From Hyposmocoma kahamanoa (Eukaryota > Arthropoda > Insecta > Lepidoptera > Cosmopterigidae): a stretch of DNA of 64,000 bases. The translations under genes were made by a program, and so were the position numbers. The notes beneath the pieces were generated by a model, which was not told the DNA's origin, did no database searches, and saw only the letters and a program-made list of their open reading frames with translations. The first letter of the stretch is position 1; each line of letters opens with the position of its first letter. The stretch is taken from NCBI RefSeq assembly GCF_003589595.1, contig NW_020653713.1, positions 2,179,551-2,243,550 of the forward strand, in the 5' to 3' direction. Shown here piece by piece: positions 46,501 to 61,500 of this stretch.

Positions 46501-49500
46501 GTCCTTCAAACGTAGTGTGAAGAAGCATTTGGCCAGACCGGCAAAATGATAGTGACGGAGTGAAGATATTTGTGTTTTCCATCCGTTACTCTCATCTCTG
46601 GACTGTATTCGCACTTTCCATCAGGCGCGGTGCAGTCATTTTGCCGAGTCACAATAAAAAAATTAAAAAAAAAATTGTTTTACACTTTACCTCTCTTACA
46701 CATACTTTTCCAAACAGCGTATATCACTTTGCATTATCCTTACAATAAAAATGGACGTACTTATAACTTTGGCGCAAACTAATGATTTACATCAAATCAC
46801 AGAAAATCAAATTATGTAAATATTTTTTTCCATCCAATTCAATATTATGTTTTATTCAAAGAGTAATCAAATTACATAATGAAATATTCACACTGAGAAC
46901 GTACAGGAACTCTAGGTGTTGTTCTTTGTAAATAAACATTTGTACACATTTATCATTTGTTTACAATATTTGCTACTCATCCAAAGTACGCAAAAACTAT
47001 AGTTTTAAACCCCGCAAACGAACTATTTTTAATATCAACCAAAATCTTATTATACAGGCGTATATATTGCTCTATATTTGTATCTTTATGAAGAAGACCA
47101 AACAAGGCAGTTTATTTTTATTCCTCTTTTTTATTTCTCCTTTTATTGACGTTAATAAAGGGTACAATAAATAAAAATAGGCAATAAACAAATTGTCTAT
47201 AAATAAACCTATATAACATTTCCTTAATGTATCACTAAATGAAACATGCTCACGAAGGCCGTATTGGCACACCCCGATTCAATTGGAACTCGAAACAGTA
47301 TTAATTTATATTCCTAGGACTATAAATCGTCAATCTAGTTTAAGATTGATTGCTTTATTAATCAGAAGACTTAGGACAGCGAACGACCTAGTTGTCTTAG
47401 GGCACCACAAACAAACTTTATGAAGAGACTTTAAATTCTGCTTTTAGACATGTGGTACATTAATTAACGGTCTGGAAGTCTTTAAAAAGGCCTATGCTGA
47501 TCGGAGCAAGGGCAATTTGTTCAGTTGAGGATTTTCGGATGCAACCCGATTGCTTGTAGTGTAATTCAAATTATGACCCACCTGACATCGTGCTGCATGT
47601 GCCCTATCATCCACATGCTTGAACATTTAATAGCGGCTACTAATTGCAGTCAGCGTAAATACATTCTAGGCTGCAACAATGTAGGCTATGCCATCAAAGT
47701 CAAAGTCAAAGTCAAAGATTATTTATTCCATAGGTAAAATAAATTTACACTTGAAAACGTCACATTTAAGCTACTGCTCGTTCACTACGCTGACCTCCCT
47801 GAGAAGAACGAGCAAGAAACTCTAGAGATTGCTGTTTTCAAATAAACTTAAATGTTATGGAATACACTTTGAATCAAATTTGTGTGGATTCTCGAGCCAT
47901 GTCGTCTTTCCATACATCTTTATCTAACACGTAGTCTTCAATTTTGTAACATGATTTTTCGATCAACATATTTTTAATGTAGTTTTTAAACTTAGGAAAT
48001 GATAAACTTAATATATGCTCCGGAATCTTATTGTAAAAACGTATACAGTTCCCCATAAAAGAGTTGTTTACCTTGGTTAAACGAAATCGTGGTACATTGA
48101 GTTTGGATTTAGCTCTAAGGTTAATATTATGGATATCTTCTTTCCTATTGAAATTATGTATATTTTTATGGGCATATAAAATATTTGAGTAAATGTACTG
48201 TGATGCCACAGTCATGATACCAGTCTCCTTAAACGTTTCTCTGAGAGAAACCCGAGAGCCTAGACGGTACACAGAACGAATCGCTCGTTTTTGCAATACA
48301 AATATGGTTTAAATATCCGCCGCTTTACCCCACATGAGAATCCCGTAGGACATGATACTATGGAAGTAACTAAAGTAAACTAGTCTAGCAGTACTAACAT
48401 CGGTAAGCTCACGTATTCTGCGGACTGCGTATGCAGCGGAGCTTAATCATCTGGCCAGGGAAGATACATCGACATGATAGACGATAAATATTCGAGGTGA
48501 AAAGATTATGTATAACACGAAAAATACACATTCTCGATAACATTGAACTTAAAATTATTGAATAATTGAGATGTGATGTTGGCGTCGCCTATCAAGGATT
48601 CCCTGGACTGCGCATCGTACGAACGTATCCGTCCTAGAAGAATTGCAGTTGCAAAATCACAAACACTTATCTTCCGTCTGTTTGCCCGCATTTTGCAGTT
48701 CTTTGGTCACATTGCACGCAGAAGCGCTAGACCGTGATTGTTACGGGCAGGATTGAAGGCAAACGACCTAGAGGTCGGAGTTCGCATCGATGGTGTGACC
48801 AGGTGGCTGAAGGTCTAGCAATAACAGTGAGCGTCGCATTCCACCTAGCCAAACACGGAGTGCAGTGGAGAAGATTCATTGACGGTGTACTTCATCAAAG
48901 TCACGATCCTATGCTGTGAGGGACCGACAGAGGAGGAGGAGGAACATGTTTCTTATTTGATCTTACCTGTAAAAAGTGTACTGATTATAATTGGGGTGTT
49001 GAGCAACCTCGCAATAGACCCAATTTTAGGTTACGAAATTAGTTCAAAAAGCTTTGTAAGACGCAAAACTTCTCATAAGCCGTTTATTCGTTTTAATTCG
49101 AAAACTTTTGTTCGATAAAACTAATGATTGACAATTAGTTCAATTAGCCAGGTAACTACTTCATAAACCACTTTATTACGTCTCATCTAAGCGAGCATTA
49201 GTAGCCCAGAGAGGCGGCACGTGCTTATGATTTTAACTTCTAAGTTAACGTACATTTGTAAGTGTTTAGTAGGAATACCTGTCTCTAACGGTGAATGAAA
49301 ACATCGTGAAGAAATCTGCATTGTTAGCCGACTAAAAAAAAAGGCAAAGTTATTATTTTTTTGTTCGAAAGAGGATACATCAATATTGGTCTCATTTAAG
49401 AGGGAGCATGCCAAAAAAGTTTTGACGTTGGCTCCACCCAAATTTGTGAAACAAATATATGCCTGAAGTTCGCGTGACATGCGACAGGAGATGTTGAATT

Positions 49501-52500
49501 TTGCGCATTAAAAGTACCAAATTCGTTTTAGCGGAATAACTCTAAAACTAAGGGGATTAAAAAAAGTCCGTAGTGACAGTTCTCGATCATGCATAAATAT
49601 AATTAATTATCTAATTTTTGTCCTAATACCTGTAGCATTTCGAGAATGAATCGAAAAAATGTGAAAATTAGAGGTCATTTCGTGATTTTTATCTATCGAG
49701 GAAACTTTATTGTTTTATGTTTTTGATTAGTGTCTATGCTTGAATATATCGTGTAGTTACTCATACAATATTTTATTTTTAACTTTAAAGTGGATATACT
49801 CCTCTAAAATCAAATCGAAGATTAGGAAATTTTCCTCTGCTCCTTCTTAAGTTCTGTTTTAAAATGTTTACGCCCCGTTTTAAAATTCAATTTTCGTTTT
49901 AACTAAATTGAAGTTAAAATACGGTGTAAATATTTTAAAACAATCCTGAAAAACTAAAACATGCTTCCCTGAAAAATTTTTCAAAATGACGCTTTCGCCG
50001 TTTCTGCAAAACACCGACGAAATGTTTATATAGAAAGAGTTTCAAATCATTCTTTTCATTACCTTACGAATTAGTAATAATTTGATTACCTATTACACAA
50101 AGTATTTATGTGAATTTTATTAAAACGTTCTGGGTTTAGTGAACTACATCCAGATAGCACAAACGCTGTCTTCTGTAAAGTCCATCGAAATTTGCACCAA
50201 TTTTCTAAATTAAATGCGCGTATTTTGCTGCATATGCAGTACAAATACAAATATCATAGAGTCCATTTTCAACAGCAAAAAAATCAGTAATTTATCGACC
50301 GTCTACAACATACAACACAGTTATAGTCTAAACACTATACTTATAGCCTAGAGTTACTAACTCTCAGTTCTTGTAGAACGGTCATTATCAAACACTGGCC
50401 ATAATTCAATAAATCTAGAATAAACAGTGAGTTATGGTCGGCCTCTTTGTATTATGTCGAGAGATACGAGTTGTTCAACTGTAAATTGTAGCTGCCGATT
50501 CCGCTGTACTCGGATACTATCTACCTATTTTGCCGCCTCTGTGGCCGAACGGTTACTATGGTGGTCTGCTACGCAGAGGTCCCAGGTTCGATTCCTAGGC
50601 TGGGAGAAATATTTATATGGCATTATATGGAACTTTGGTGTAATTTGTGGTTGTCTATGTATGTATGTGTCCATGGCACCCGCGGCACAGGTTTCCCCTG
50701 CGCGGGGCTACGAGTGCGTGCGTTATTTATTAATTATTTATTTCTGCCGTAAAGCAGCAATGCCGTGTTACAGATTGAGGGTAAAGAGAGTGTTCAAAAG
50801 CTACCGAATGATGTCAACTTCGATAGCCCAGCAGTTAATGCTGTAAGCGCGAGATGAGGAGTGACTTTATCGGCAGAGCACCTGGCATACGGATTGCCTG
50901 AGTGCTAGTACGAATCCAGCCGGATCGTTATTAATGATTATCAATATATTTGTTGTTTCCGGAAGAAGTAGAACTCAAAACAGCAGGAAACTCTAGGGGG
51001 TTGCTCTTTGTATATATACATTTGAATACACTTATCATTACAACATTTAATTTAAACATCTTAGATCGAGACTACCTGCTAAACCGGTCACTGTCATGGA
51101 TTTGACTGTAAGGATTTTTATCAAAATCAGGTTCTTAAAATTTGGCAACACGACGAAGGGCTAAATCAAATCGGGAAAATGTCTTCATTGATGGTGGATA
51201 GGGATAATTAGCGCTCTACAGCATGCGCTTCCTTTGCGGAACTCGCAACGCTTATCTCGACTATTACCCGCTATCACAAATCAATAGAGAATTTATAGCG
51301 ACAACCTAACAAGTTTTAATTGCAATTTATTTTAAAAGCGTGAAGTCAACTTTGTCAACTGGCTTTGCAGCTTTCGTATACGAAGATAAATAATAATTTA
51401 CAAATAGCACGTTCCGCCTCCCTTTCGACAAAAATAATTCAATCATAGTGAGAAAGAAAAAATAATTAACACACTTTGGACTTTGTAAATCTTATCTGCA
51501 ACGTCATGATTCCAACACAGCTGGTGTCACATTGGTCTTTTCTTACGAGAGTGAGCCAATATAATTGTAAGGACAGTATGCGGTACGTGCTACTCTGTAA
51601 GCGAAGATTCCATTTTTAAAATATAAATAAATTAATTATAATTATACTATTATTTGTAAAGTAAATTCAATTTAATTCTAAATTATTTACTTCATTAATA
51701 ATAATAATTTTCCGTTAATAAAATTCAATTTAATTGTTATGCAATTTAATGTAATTAGTAATGTTAAATTTATTAATGGGTGTGTCTCAAATTGTCGCAA
51801 CATAGACATATTTTGTTATTTTGCTATCAAAGAAATGTCTACTTTATTTAGTAGAATTTTTTAGTAGCACTAGAGCTCCTTGTGAAAAAGTTTTTCCACC
51901 CTGCCTAATACCCAAGCATTAGTGCGTTACAGTTTTGAAGGGTACGGTTGCTGGTGCAATTATAGGCACATTGGACTTGCAACTTGTATCAGAGTGACGA
52001 CCGCCGTGGCAGAGCCCCTCACATCTTTGCGATTTAAAGCTCTGAGTGGCACTGCTTCTGTTATGGACAGGCGTGTCGCTGACCACCAGGCGCACGACTT
52101 GTTCGTCCGATCACTTGGTATCCTTAAAAAACTATGTTCTAATATTGTATATTGCAAATTGCGCCGCTTGCTGCATCTTCTTTCTCTTCTTTGTTTCAAG
52201 AAATTAAATCTTATCATGAATAAGATAAAGTTTACGTAGCTTTGCACGTTTTAATGAATCGCAGCAGCTGCGGCATTTGAGGCAACACTTATATTAAACA
52301 CGGATATCTCTTTTTTCTTTATCAATTTCTAGAATTAGTTATATCAATAATTTAAGATAAGGTATTGGTTTTACATCGTACCTACAAGAACTTTCGAGAG
52401 AGTCGATTGGAGTCCAGCTTACAGCTAGAAAGAAGTATTATCTTATATTAACTTCGGGAGACTTCAGCTTGTTTCCCGATGCCATGTAAACCACTGAAAC

Positions 52501-55500
52501 GAGCTCGGTATTATTGATGAGGCCCGCCCGCGCCGTGCTCTAGTGACCCATTTAGCACAAAACACGGAAAACGAGGAAATTGCGACTCAAACTTATTTCA
52601 AAAGAGTAAACGAGTGAATAGACACACGGGGAAGAGTAAAAGTGTGGTGAAGCAACTTATGCTATCTTATTTATTCAAAACAATATTATTTATTCTTAAA
52701 ATGCTTCTCCACTACTGAGGACATTCATCCGTGGCCAAACGAAACCGCGCTCGTGAGTCCGGTCCACACCCTCATGTTGCGTAACCATGACTTTTTACGT
52801 CTTCCAGCGCGTCTCTTGTCTTCAACCTTTCCCATCATTATAATGATGGGAATGTTGAAGCAGTCGGTATCTATCGTGGCGAAACACGTGACCAAGATAT
52901 GTTATTTTGAGCTTCTTAATGGCATCAGCTGGCGTGAGGTGTTAAAGAGCAGGAGTACTGTCTCGTTCTCGACTTTCTGCATCTAGCTGATACGAAGCAC
53001 GCGTCGAGACGCATTTTGGTTTCTTCTTCACATAACGATAGGTCAGATATAACAGTGGAGGATGCGGATTCTAAGTTGTACGTAAAGTTTTCGGCTGCAC
53101 CCACACCCTTTTCATTTTCTTGAAAGACGCTCGGGCGATCTCAATCCGGGTTTTTGTCTTCTGGTCAGAGTCCCATGCTTCATTAAACTGAGCGCCGAGA
53201 TAATTACTAAGTAATAATTTTAAATATTTTAATTTGTATTTTAATTATTTGTTTTGCGTTACTCTGAGTCTTTTTTTTTAAGTAGAGGCAAACAAGCAGA
53301 CGAGTCACTTGATGAGAGGTGGTCATTGTCGCCCCTGAACATGTGCAACATCAGATGAGCTGCCTATTTCTTGCCTATCTTTGAGAGCCCTCATTGACAC
53401 GCTGTTTAAAGAACGAATAAGAAGTTACGCACAAAAATGTGACCTAATCTTAAGACCTACCAATAAATGTGCAATAAATATGCCATAAACAAATTATTTA
53501 AATTTTATTTGTTTAAAATATGTTGAACGTATGATGGAAGATAGTATTCAGATAGAACACGTATTTTGGCAAACAAGACATACAAGACTTTACTTAAGTT
53601 GAATCGAATTGCCGTTACGACACCAAATACCATTACGACGTGCGCAAAGGTGTTTTTGAGTTCCAAATAATTAGTTAATTAACACCAACAGTTATACGTA
53701 ATAATATCAAGTAACAATTTACTTTAGTAACAGAAGAGCTCCTTGGAAATAAGTTCGTACAGGGAAGTACTGCCACATTACCTGTTTCTGCCGCCAAACA
53801 GTAATCACATTACTTCATCCGGTTTTGTAGGGTGCTGGTGAAATTACAGGTGCAGGCTTTGCGATGTAAAGCACTGACAGCACTGCAACTGTTATGGACA
53901 GGCGTGTCGCTTACCACCAGGCGCACGACTAGTTCGCCCCGTCACTTGATATTATAAAAAAACTCATTTCAATAATTTATCTATGAAATTAGTCCATCTC
54001 TACTAAAAAGGTAAAAAAATATGAAGCTATTTACAGTAATATCATTTCTACTTTTGATGTCATATAATGATGAAAACTTAAATTAAAAGTGAAACCAAAA
54101 TGAAAAAAAGAAGATTAAGAATAAGCTGTATAGGCTATAAGGCCCAAAAGCCGTTAAATTTCTCCCAAAAAAAATCAGACCCTTTGTAATATTTTTTCTC
54201 ATGGTCGTGTTCAAAGTTCGAATCTCTATTATTTTAATTTCTCGTTAAATAAAACACTTTATCTTAGTATAACTCGTTTTAATTCACCACTGACCAGATA
54301 CATCGCCCTAATTTCGTATAAAAAGACATTACGCAACCCTAATTTCCCGCCACGTCAAACGTTTGTCGTAAAATGCCGCCAGAGGCGCTATTACAACCCG
54401 ATTTGGAAGACAATAAATTGACCAACTCTTAATTTGAATCGCTCACATTTCTGTTTTATATATTTGTGAATATTTAGCATCAATACCTCTCTCTAACGGT
54501 GAAAACATGAAATTTGCATGTCGGAAAAGGTTCACTGACCTTGGGAGACTTTTGAAGTCTCGAACCTATATTGGGTCAGCGTGATGGTCTTTGACCTAAA
54601 CCCTCTATTGCTATTATAACCTTTGACATGGTATGAATTATGGAATTTTGTTGAATCTTAAACGATCAATAAAAAGCCTTAACAATTTCTATATAAGATA
54701 AATATCCGAAGTGCAGTTTTATCGAAAAGTTTCTCTAAGAGCTTCTTGAAAATAATTATTTCTCATAAAAAACGGTTACTTTAGACGAAGCAAGTCATAA
54801 ATCTATAAAATGTCACTGCGACAGCACCACTTTAGCAATTTTTTCAGAAAAATAAATAAAAAAATATGAAGGAAACTTCTATCCAACGTTAGAAAAATAC
54901 TACTATTGCTTGGCGCCTAAAAAATAAACGGCTGCTCTCTATAATGAGATGCCATTTTGGATACGGTCGTTAAATGTATAAATTATATTCTTAAAAACCT
55001 TTTGGTTAATACCTTTCTTACACATTCACGCAAAATACGTTAAATAATTGTTTATTTTAAACTTCTGTTTTCAAAATCAAGCATGAGAAAATAATCCGAA
55101 AATAATCCTAGTTTATTATAATGATTTTTATATTTTTGCAATGGCATTTTCTGCTTAGTAATAAAACATGTGATAATCTGATTACCAAGGTACTTATTTC
55201 TTATGATATTTTCTTCTCATTAAGAATTTAATTTGCATTATAAAGTTATATTTTAAATTCCGAACGGTTTCAAGCATTCGAGCGACTAGGTACATGATTC
55301 ATATACCTGCCCGCAGACCGTTTCCATGGAAAAAAAACGCTTTTTTAACCGACTTCAAAGAAAGAGGAGGTTCTCATTCAACTGTATGGTTTTTTGTATG
55401 TATGTTACGCGATAATTCCGGCTTTGTGAACGGATTTTGAGGATTCTTTTTTTTATTGGAAAGAAGGTGTAATATTTCCACCTCTAAGTGCGCGTTCCCA

Positions 55501-58500
55501 CTACATCGTGACGACAGATTGTCGTGCAGTTTACAGTGTCGTGGCTTGTATATTTAAATGAAGTTGTTCACATATAGCACGACACGATTAACTGTCGTTC
55601 ACGATTTTTTATCGTTACAACGACAAACTGTCGTCACAGTGAGAACAGCTAGAACGACAGTCGTCTGACGATAAGAAAACGTCACGATAAAAACGTGACG
55701 ACAGATTGTCGTAGCTCCTATTGTCGTCACGATCTAGTGGGAACAGTTAGTCACGACAGTCGTTCAACTATAAAAAATCGTCCACGACAGATAGTCGTGA
55801 TATGGGAACAGGCTAGACACGACAGTCGTCCAACGATAATAAAACGTGACGACATAGTGGGAACGCGACCTAAGGGTGACAAACTAGTGGACGAATCCGG
55901 CTTCGCGTACTTTCCGGTGACCGATTTCAATAAAACTTGGGAAATAGATGTTATTCCACGAACTTTTAAGGTCGGTTTTTTTAGTAGGTACTCTGTACTA
56001 ATTAAATTTAAAAATTCCAACATCGTGTCTTTTGTTTATTTGAATATGAAATCCGCGTCTGTAGTCATTATGGAATAATTTGCATATGTGAAGCAAAATT
56101 GGTGAAAGGTTGTTTTGCGCGATTTCTTCAAACAACCGTACTATACTTTACCAAACATTATTAAACACAGTGATATGGAATTAATTTTAATATCTTTTAT
56201 TTCGAAAGTATGGTTCTTTTCTATTTTTACCATTTGTAGAGTTTTATGTAAACGGTAATATTGACGTAATTACATAAAAGTCGCGATAGACATCGAGAAA
56301 ATTCGATAACCACGAACACTTCCGAACGCTATTGCCGCTTCTATAAATTATCGTATTTGGTAATCATAACACTTATCGATACGTAATCGTATTAAGCCGG
56401 TGAAAACCTTTAAATCCATATAATACGATCGAAATAAACGTGCGTTTCGCGCCAACCGCGGCAGTCACGAAATAAAACGCCTTTTTCGCTTAAAGTTTTT
56501 TCTGTTCAGCTCAAGCCAATTCCGCACCAAAAATTGAGATGACTCCCTTTATTTATTTACAATAAATTACATACACTCATCAATATCCAAACGCAATAGT
56601 AACCTTACTGCTAAGTGGATAGTATTAAATTAATATGATTAAAAAATACAATTGATGCAATAAATCAAACAAAATTGAAAAATTACATAAAATTAAATAC
56701 GTTGAAGTACATTATTATAATACAATTACTGCAATATTATTATTATTATACTGAAATATTTTTCAAGTCACATAATACTGCTGTCTCTAGTCAAAGTTTC
56801 AAGGTAGTGTCCCGCGGAAACTACGAACTTAACTTCCGCGCATGTAAATATGTCCAACGAGGAGTCAAAAAGAAGCATGTGGTAAGCGACACACCTATCC
56901 ATAACAATTGCAATGCCACTCAGAGTTTTAAATCGCAGAGATCTGTGGGGCACTACCACTGCGCCCGTCACCCTGAGCAATAAGTTGACGACTCCCATGT
57001 GCCTGCAATTTCACCAGCACCCTTAGCCTTCGAAACCGAAACGCAATAACGTGTGCATTTGTGCTTGGCGACAGAATCACAAGGAGTTCTGCTGCTACTA
57101 AAACTTATGTCAACCATTACGAAATTTTAATTACACCATGTTTAACGTTATCTAAGATAATGTAGGTTTATTACGCGCCAAATAATAATGGTTGTTTCCC
57201 AATGTTTGATAAAAGATTCCGACTCATCCGAAGAACAGAGTCCTACGTGATTATACAGCAAAAAGAGGATAAATACATAATATCATTATTCAAAACAAGG
57301 TCAAGCTATAGGTGTTTATCAGAATTTTTGTATCGTAGTTCCTTTTGGAAATATAAAGTCGAACATCGACCGATCTGATATCCACAGCGAAGAACAACGA
57401 ATACAATGTAGTGCCCTAAAAATAAACAATCGCAGGACTTTGTTCTACGAATGACTCGATTTTTGAACCCTTTACAACATGCAGGTTCTATCACGATATT
57501 TTCCTTCACCGATGGCAAGATACATATATTGGTACTAATAATTCACAAATGTTAACTTTGATATTAAAGTCATAGGTACAATGCTGTCCGCATTGTATCT
57601 ATGACTTTACAGGAATTCGAACCGCCGCCTTTTTTAACCGACTTCAAAAAAAGAGGAGGTTCTCAATTCAACTGCATGTTTTTTTGTTGTATGTATGTTA
57701 CGCGATAACTCCGGTATTTATGAACCGACTTTCATGATTATTTTTTTGTTGGAAAGAGGGTACCTCCATAGTGGTCCCATATAATTTTGAAGAAAATCAT
57801 CCACCTCTAAGGGTGGCTGTTAACGCATGAAGATTCATTTTTATAAATAGCGCTTAAATTTTATTATTAGGAGCAATTATTTTAATGGTTGATTTTGCTA
57901 TTCTCCAATTCAAGGCGTTTTTCTCTCAATATAGGTACTTTGAGTAGTGAGAACCGATTTTTATTGTCTTCTATGTCAAGTTCCGTATAGTGGCGAACTA
58001 GGGGATGAATCCGGGTTTGCGCATTTTCCGGTAACCGATTTCAATAAAACTTGGTAATTATATGTTATTCCACGTACTTTTGAGGGCGGTTTTTTTACTC
58101 TGTACTGAGATTATTTTTGGATGATAATAAGTAACGGGACGAACAATTCGTGCGCCTGACGGTAAGCTACACGTGTATACGTAATATTTGCAGTGCCACT
58201 CAGAGCTTTAAATCAAGAATCTTAGGGGCACTACCACTGCGCCCGTCAACCTGTGACACAAGTCGACAAGACCCATGTGCCTGTCATTTCACCGGCACCC
58301 TTCAAAACCGGAATGCAGCCGGATTACCTTTTAATACTACAAGTACAAGTAACCTTCCTCCTACTGGACTACCACAGCTGTTGTTGCATTGAATTGTTAG
58401 AACGTTAGAGCTCCTTGTGATTCGTTCGTCCAGGGAGGTACTGCCTTGTTTGCATTACAGCGTTCGACATGGGACTACATCGGACTTGCGACCAGACGAA

Positions 58501-61500
58501 CGATTTCTTCCGTCAGTTGGTATCATAAAAAAATAAATATAAATAAAATAGTATGTATCTATTCCACCAAGTTTCCCACAAGCATTACGAAAACCCTATA
58601 AAACCAAAACAGAAAAGCCGTTTCTCTTACATCCATTACCCGTATCACAAAGTAACTCTAAATGCATAATATAAACTCATTTCCCCACATATCTAGTTAA
58701 ACCACTCACAGTATAACCATAAAAGCATAATCCTATATATCTACATCTGATTCAGTTAACATTAAGGAGTAGTTGAGATTTTATTATTATTTGAATAATA
58801 CAAATCGACTCATCCGAAGAACAGAGTCCGATGTGATTAAATAGCGAAAAGAGAATAAGTGTGTTACGAAAATAATTTCCTTGTTCAAACTAAGGCCTAC
58901 GTTAAGGTGTTTTGAGAATTTATATATCTTATTTCATTTCGGAAATATAAAATCGAACAACGGCCGATCTGACATCCACAGCGAAGACGAACGAACGAAA
59001 TGTACTATGTCCTGAGAACAAGTAGTCTTGCATATAGATCTTTGTTCTACGGATGAGTCGAAATAGAGACAACGGGAACGATTGCTTATTGCGTAAATGT
59101 AAATAAAAAATATTGCTTGCGGCAATAATGGTCTTTTCAAATTTCTTCTGTATAAAATGTCTAATAACGCAGTATTCAATTCATGTAATAATACCTATCA
59201 CCAAATGTTAAGTTATATGTTATAATTTAGTGTTAGCCCACAGCAGTACTTTCGTGCCATCTTGTCCTATATAATCTCAGACAATGTACTAAAAAAACCG
59301 ACATCAAAAGTTCGTGGAACTACATCTATGTGCCAAGTTTTATTGAAATAGGTTACAGGAAAGTGCGCAAAACCGGATTCAGACTTGACACAGGAGATAA
59401 TAAAATGTAAAATTAAAAAATAAAATTAAAGTATATTGAGAAAGAGAAACGCCTTCAATTGGAGCATAGCAAAATTAACCATTAAAATAATTGCTTCTTG
59501 TAAAATTTAGGCGCTATTTATAAAAATAAATCTACTTTTTCAATCAATTTGCTACTCCATATCGTTAGAAAAATTATGTTGACACTCCGCCCCCCACGCG
59601 CAGCTACCCCAGGAACCGATTCCGTTAAGCGGTAGCCCTATACATTAATCAATCCACCAGCCCTCCTTTCTCACTACGCGTTCGACCCTTTCTAAGAACA
59701 CTCTCGATTTGATCCGAGAAAGAAATTACGAAAGAAACTCCAATAAACATAATATGTAACGAAGTCTTAATAGATATATCAAAGGTTCGTAGCCCTGTAA
59801 CCCGATCTGTAAGCTAATGACTTCCTAATATGAGAAACAGTGAAAGCCGTATCCATCGCAGCCAACCGAGTTATATGATGCAATCGTCATCTCATATTAT
59901 GGACATCATATGGACATACATTATGTTTCGTTTATATTGACGCCGTGATGTTCTTTGTGTTAGTATTTAACGATAAACGCCACTTTTTAAACTTTTCAAA
60001 TAATATATTCATAGCACTTAACATTCTTAACGCGCCAAAATCAGAAGAATGTCAATCAAGCTGTTTTTTAATTTTCGTTTACCATCAGTGAGACGTTCAG
60101 AAATCAGACCTTTACTTTTACAACAATAATAAAATAAAATGACTGTAATATTTCTTAACGAGAACTGACTATAAATTCTGTAATAAATATTTAACAAATA
60201 TTTTACATTTATTTAAGTCAAATTTTAGCTGAAAATAACAATTTTTGCATATTATTATCAGGGATCTGACATCCTCCACAGCTTGAATTTATTTTGTAAC
60301 TTGTGGTATAACAACCTGTTTTTGTTTAGGTACAGGGCGAAAAGCACACTTCAGATGGGGGTGGCAGAAAAGTAATCTACATAAGTACCAAATAAAAGAC
60401 GATCATGGCTACTTTTTTCCAACATCTCTGCAAGGAAAATACACATATTTCATTTGTTTGAAAGGATCGTAAGTCTTTAAAAAGAACTGTTGCTCATTTT
60501 TAAACATTTTATTTTTTTCCGACCATGTCATCCATATAAGATAAAACGTAGTAGTTATATTCTCAGTGGGCGTAAATCGTAATAAACAAAAGAATGGTCA
60601 CGAATTTTGAAAACAAAAAGAATAAACAGCGGACATGTCTCGTTAGTGGCCAATATCATTTTTTTCATAGGAAAGTCAAAAGAGATACTTTTTTTTATAC
60701 TTTTCAGCCGCCCCACGTATCCACGCCAATGTCTGGGACATCGCGTAACATGCACACAAATAAAAAAGGAAAAATTACATTCGAATTTTGAACCACCTCC
60801 TTTTTTAAAGTCAGTTGAAACATTAAAAATTAAGCTCAATAAATAGCAAGCAATTTACACTTGAAATAGTTAAAAATTCTATTCATTCGTAAGGCAAATT
60901 TCACTTTGTCGAATAAGTAAGAAACCCTGAGGGTGGCTAATTCTAAATAAATATTTTTTCATCAAAACCTTTCAGATCAAATCCATTTAGAGCAAGAATT
61001 AAAGTCATATATACTCGAACATACGACTGACAGCTATACGCTTTATTAGTTAGTAAAGTATCCACGGTTACATTTAACACGATGTCATGATCGCCACTAA
61101 TGTAGTCGTGAGATATCATATGAATGATGGCTCCAAGGCTGTTTCTTTGAATTCAATATATTGCATTCTGGAAGGCATTTTCAATAGCTCACGTTTATGG
61201 ATTTTGCAATAGCTACAATTCTATTAATACTGCCACGCAACTAATACAGAAAGATGAGAGATCCCACTTTGTCGAAACTGTCTTGGCCAGCACATAGGTA
61301 AATTGCACAATCTACTATCGGAATTATTTATTTATTTATTTGGTAAACCAACATATAAAAATATTTGACATAAAAGAAAATACAATACAAATGTTCCTCA
61401 TTGTACACCAAAATGGAAATAAATACAATACAATTAGATTAAAACAAAATAAGCGGTGGTGCAAGGGGCGGCTTTAAGCGATTTCTACCATACAACCTTT

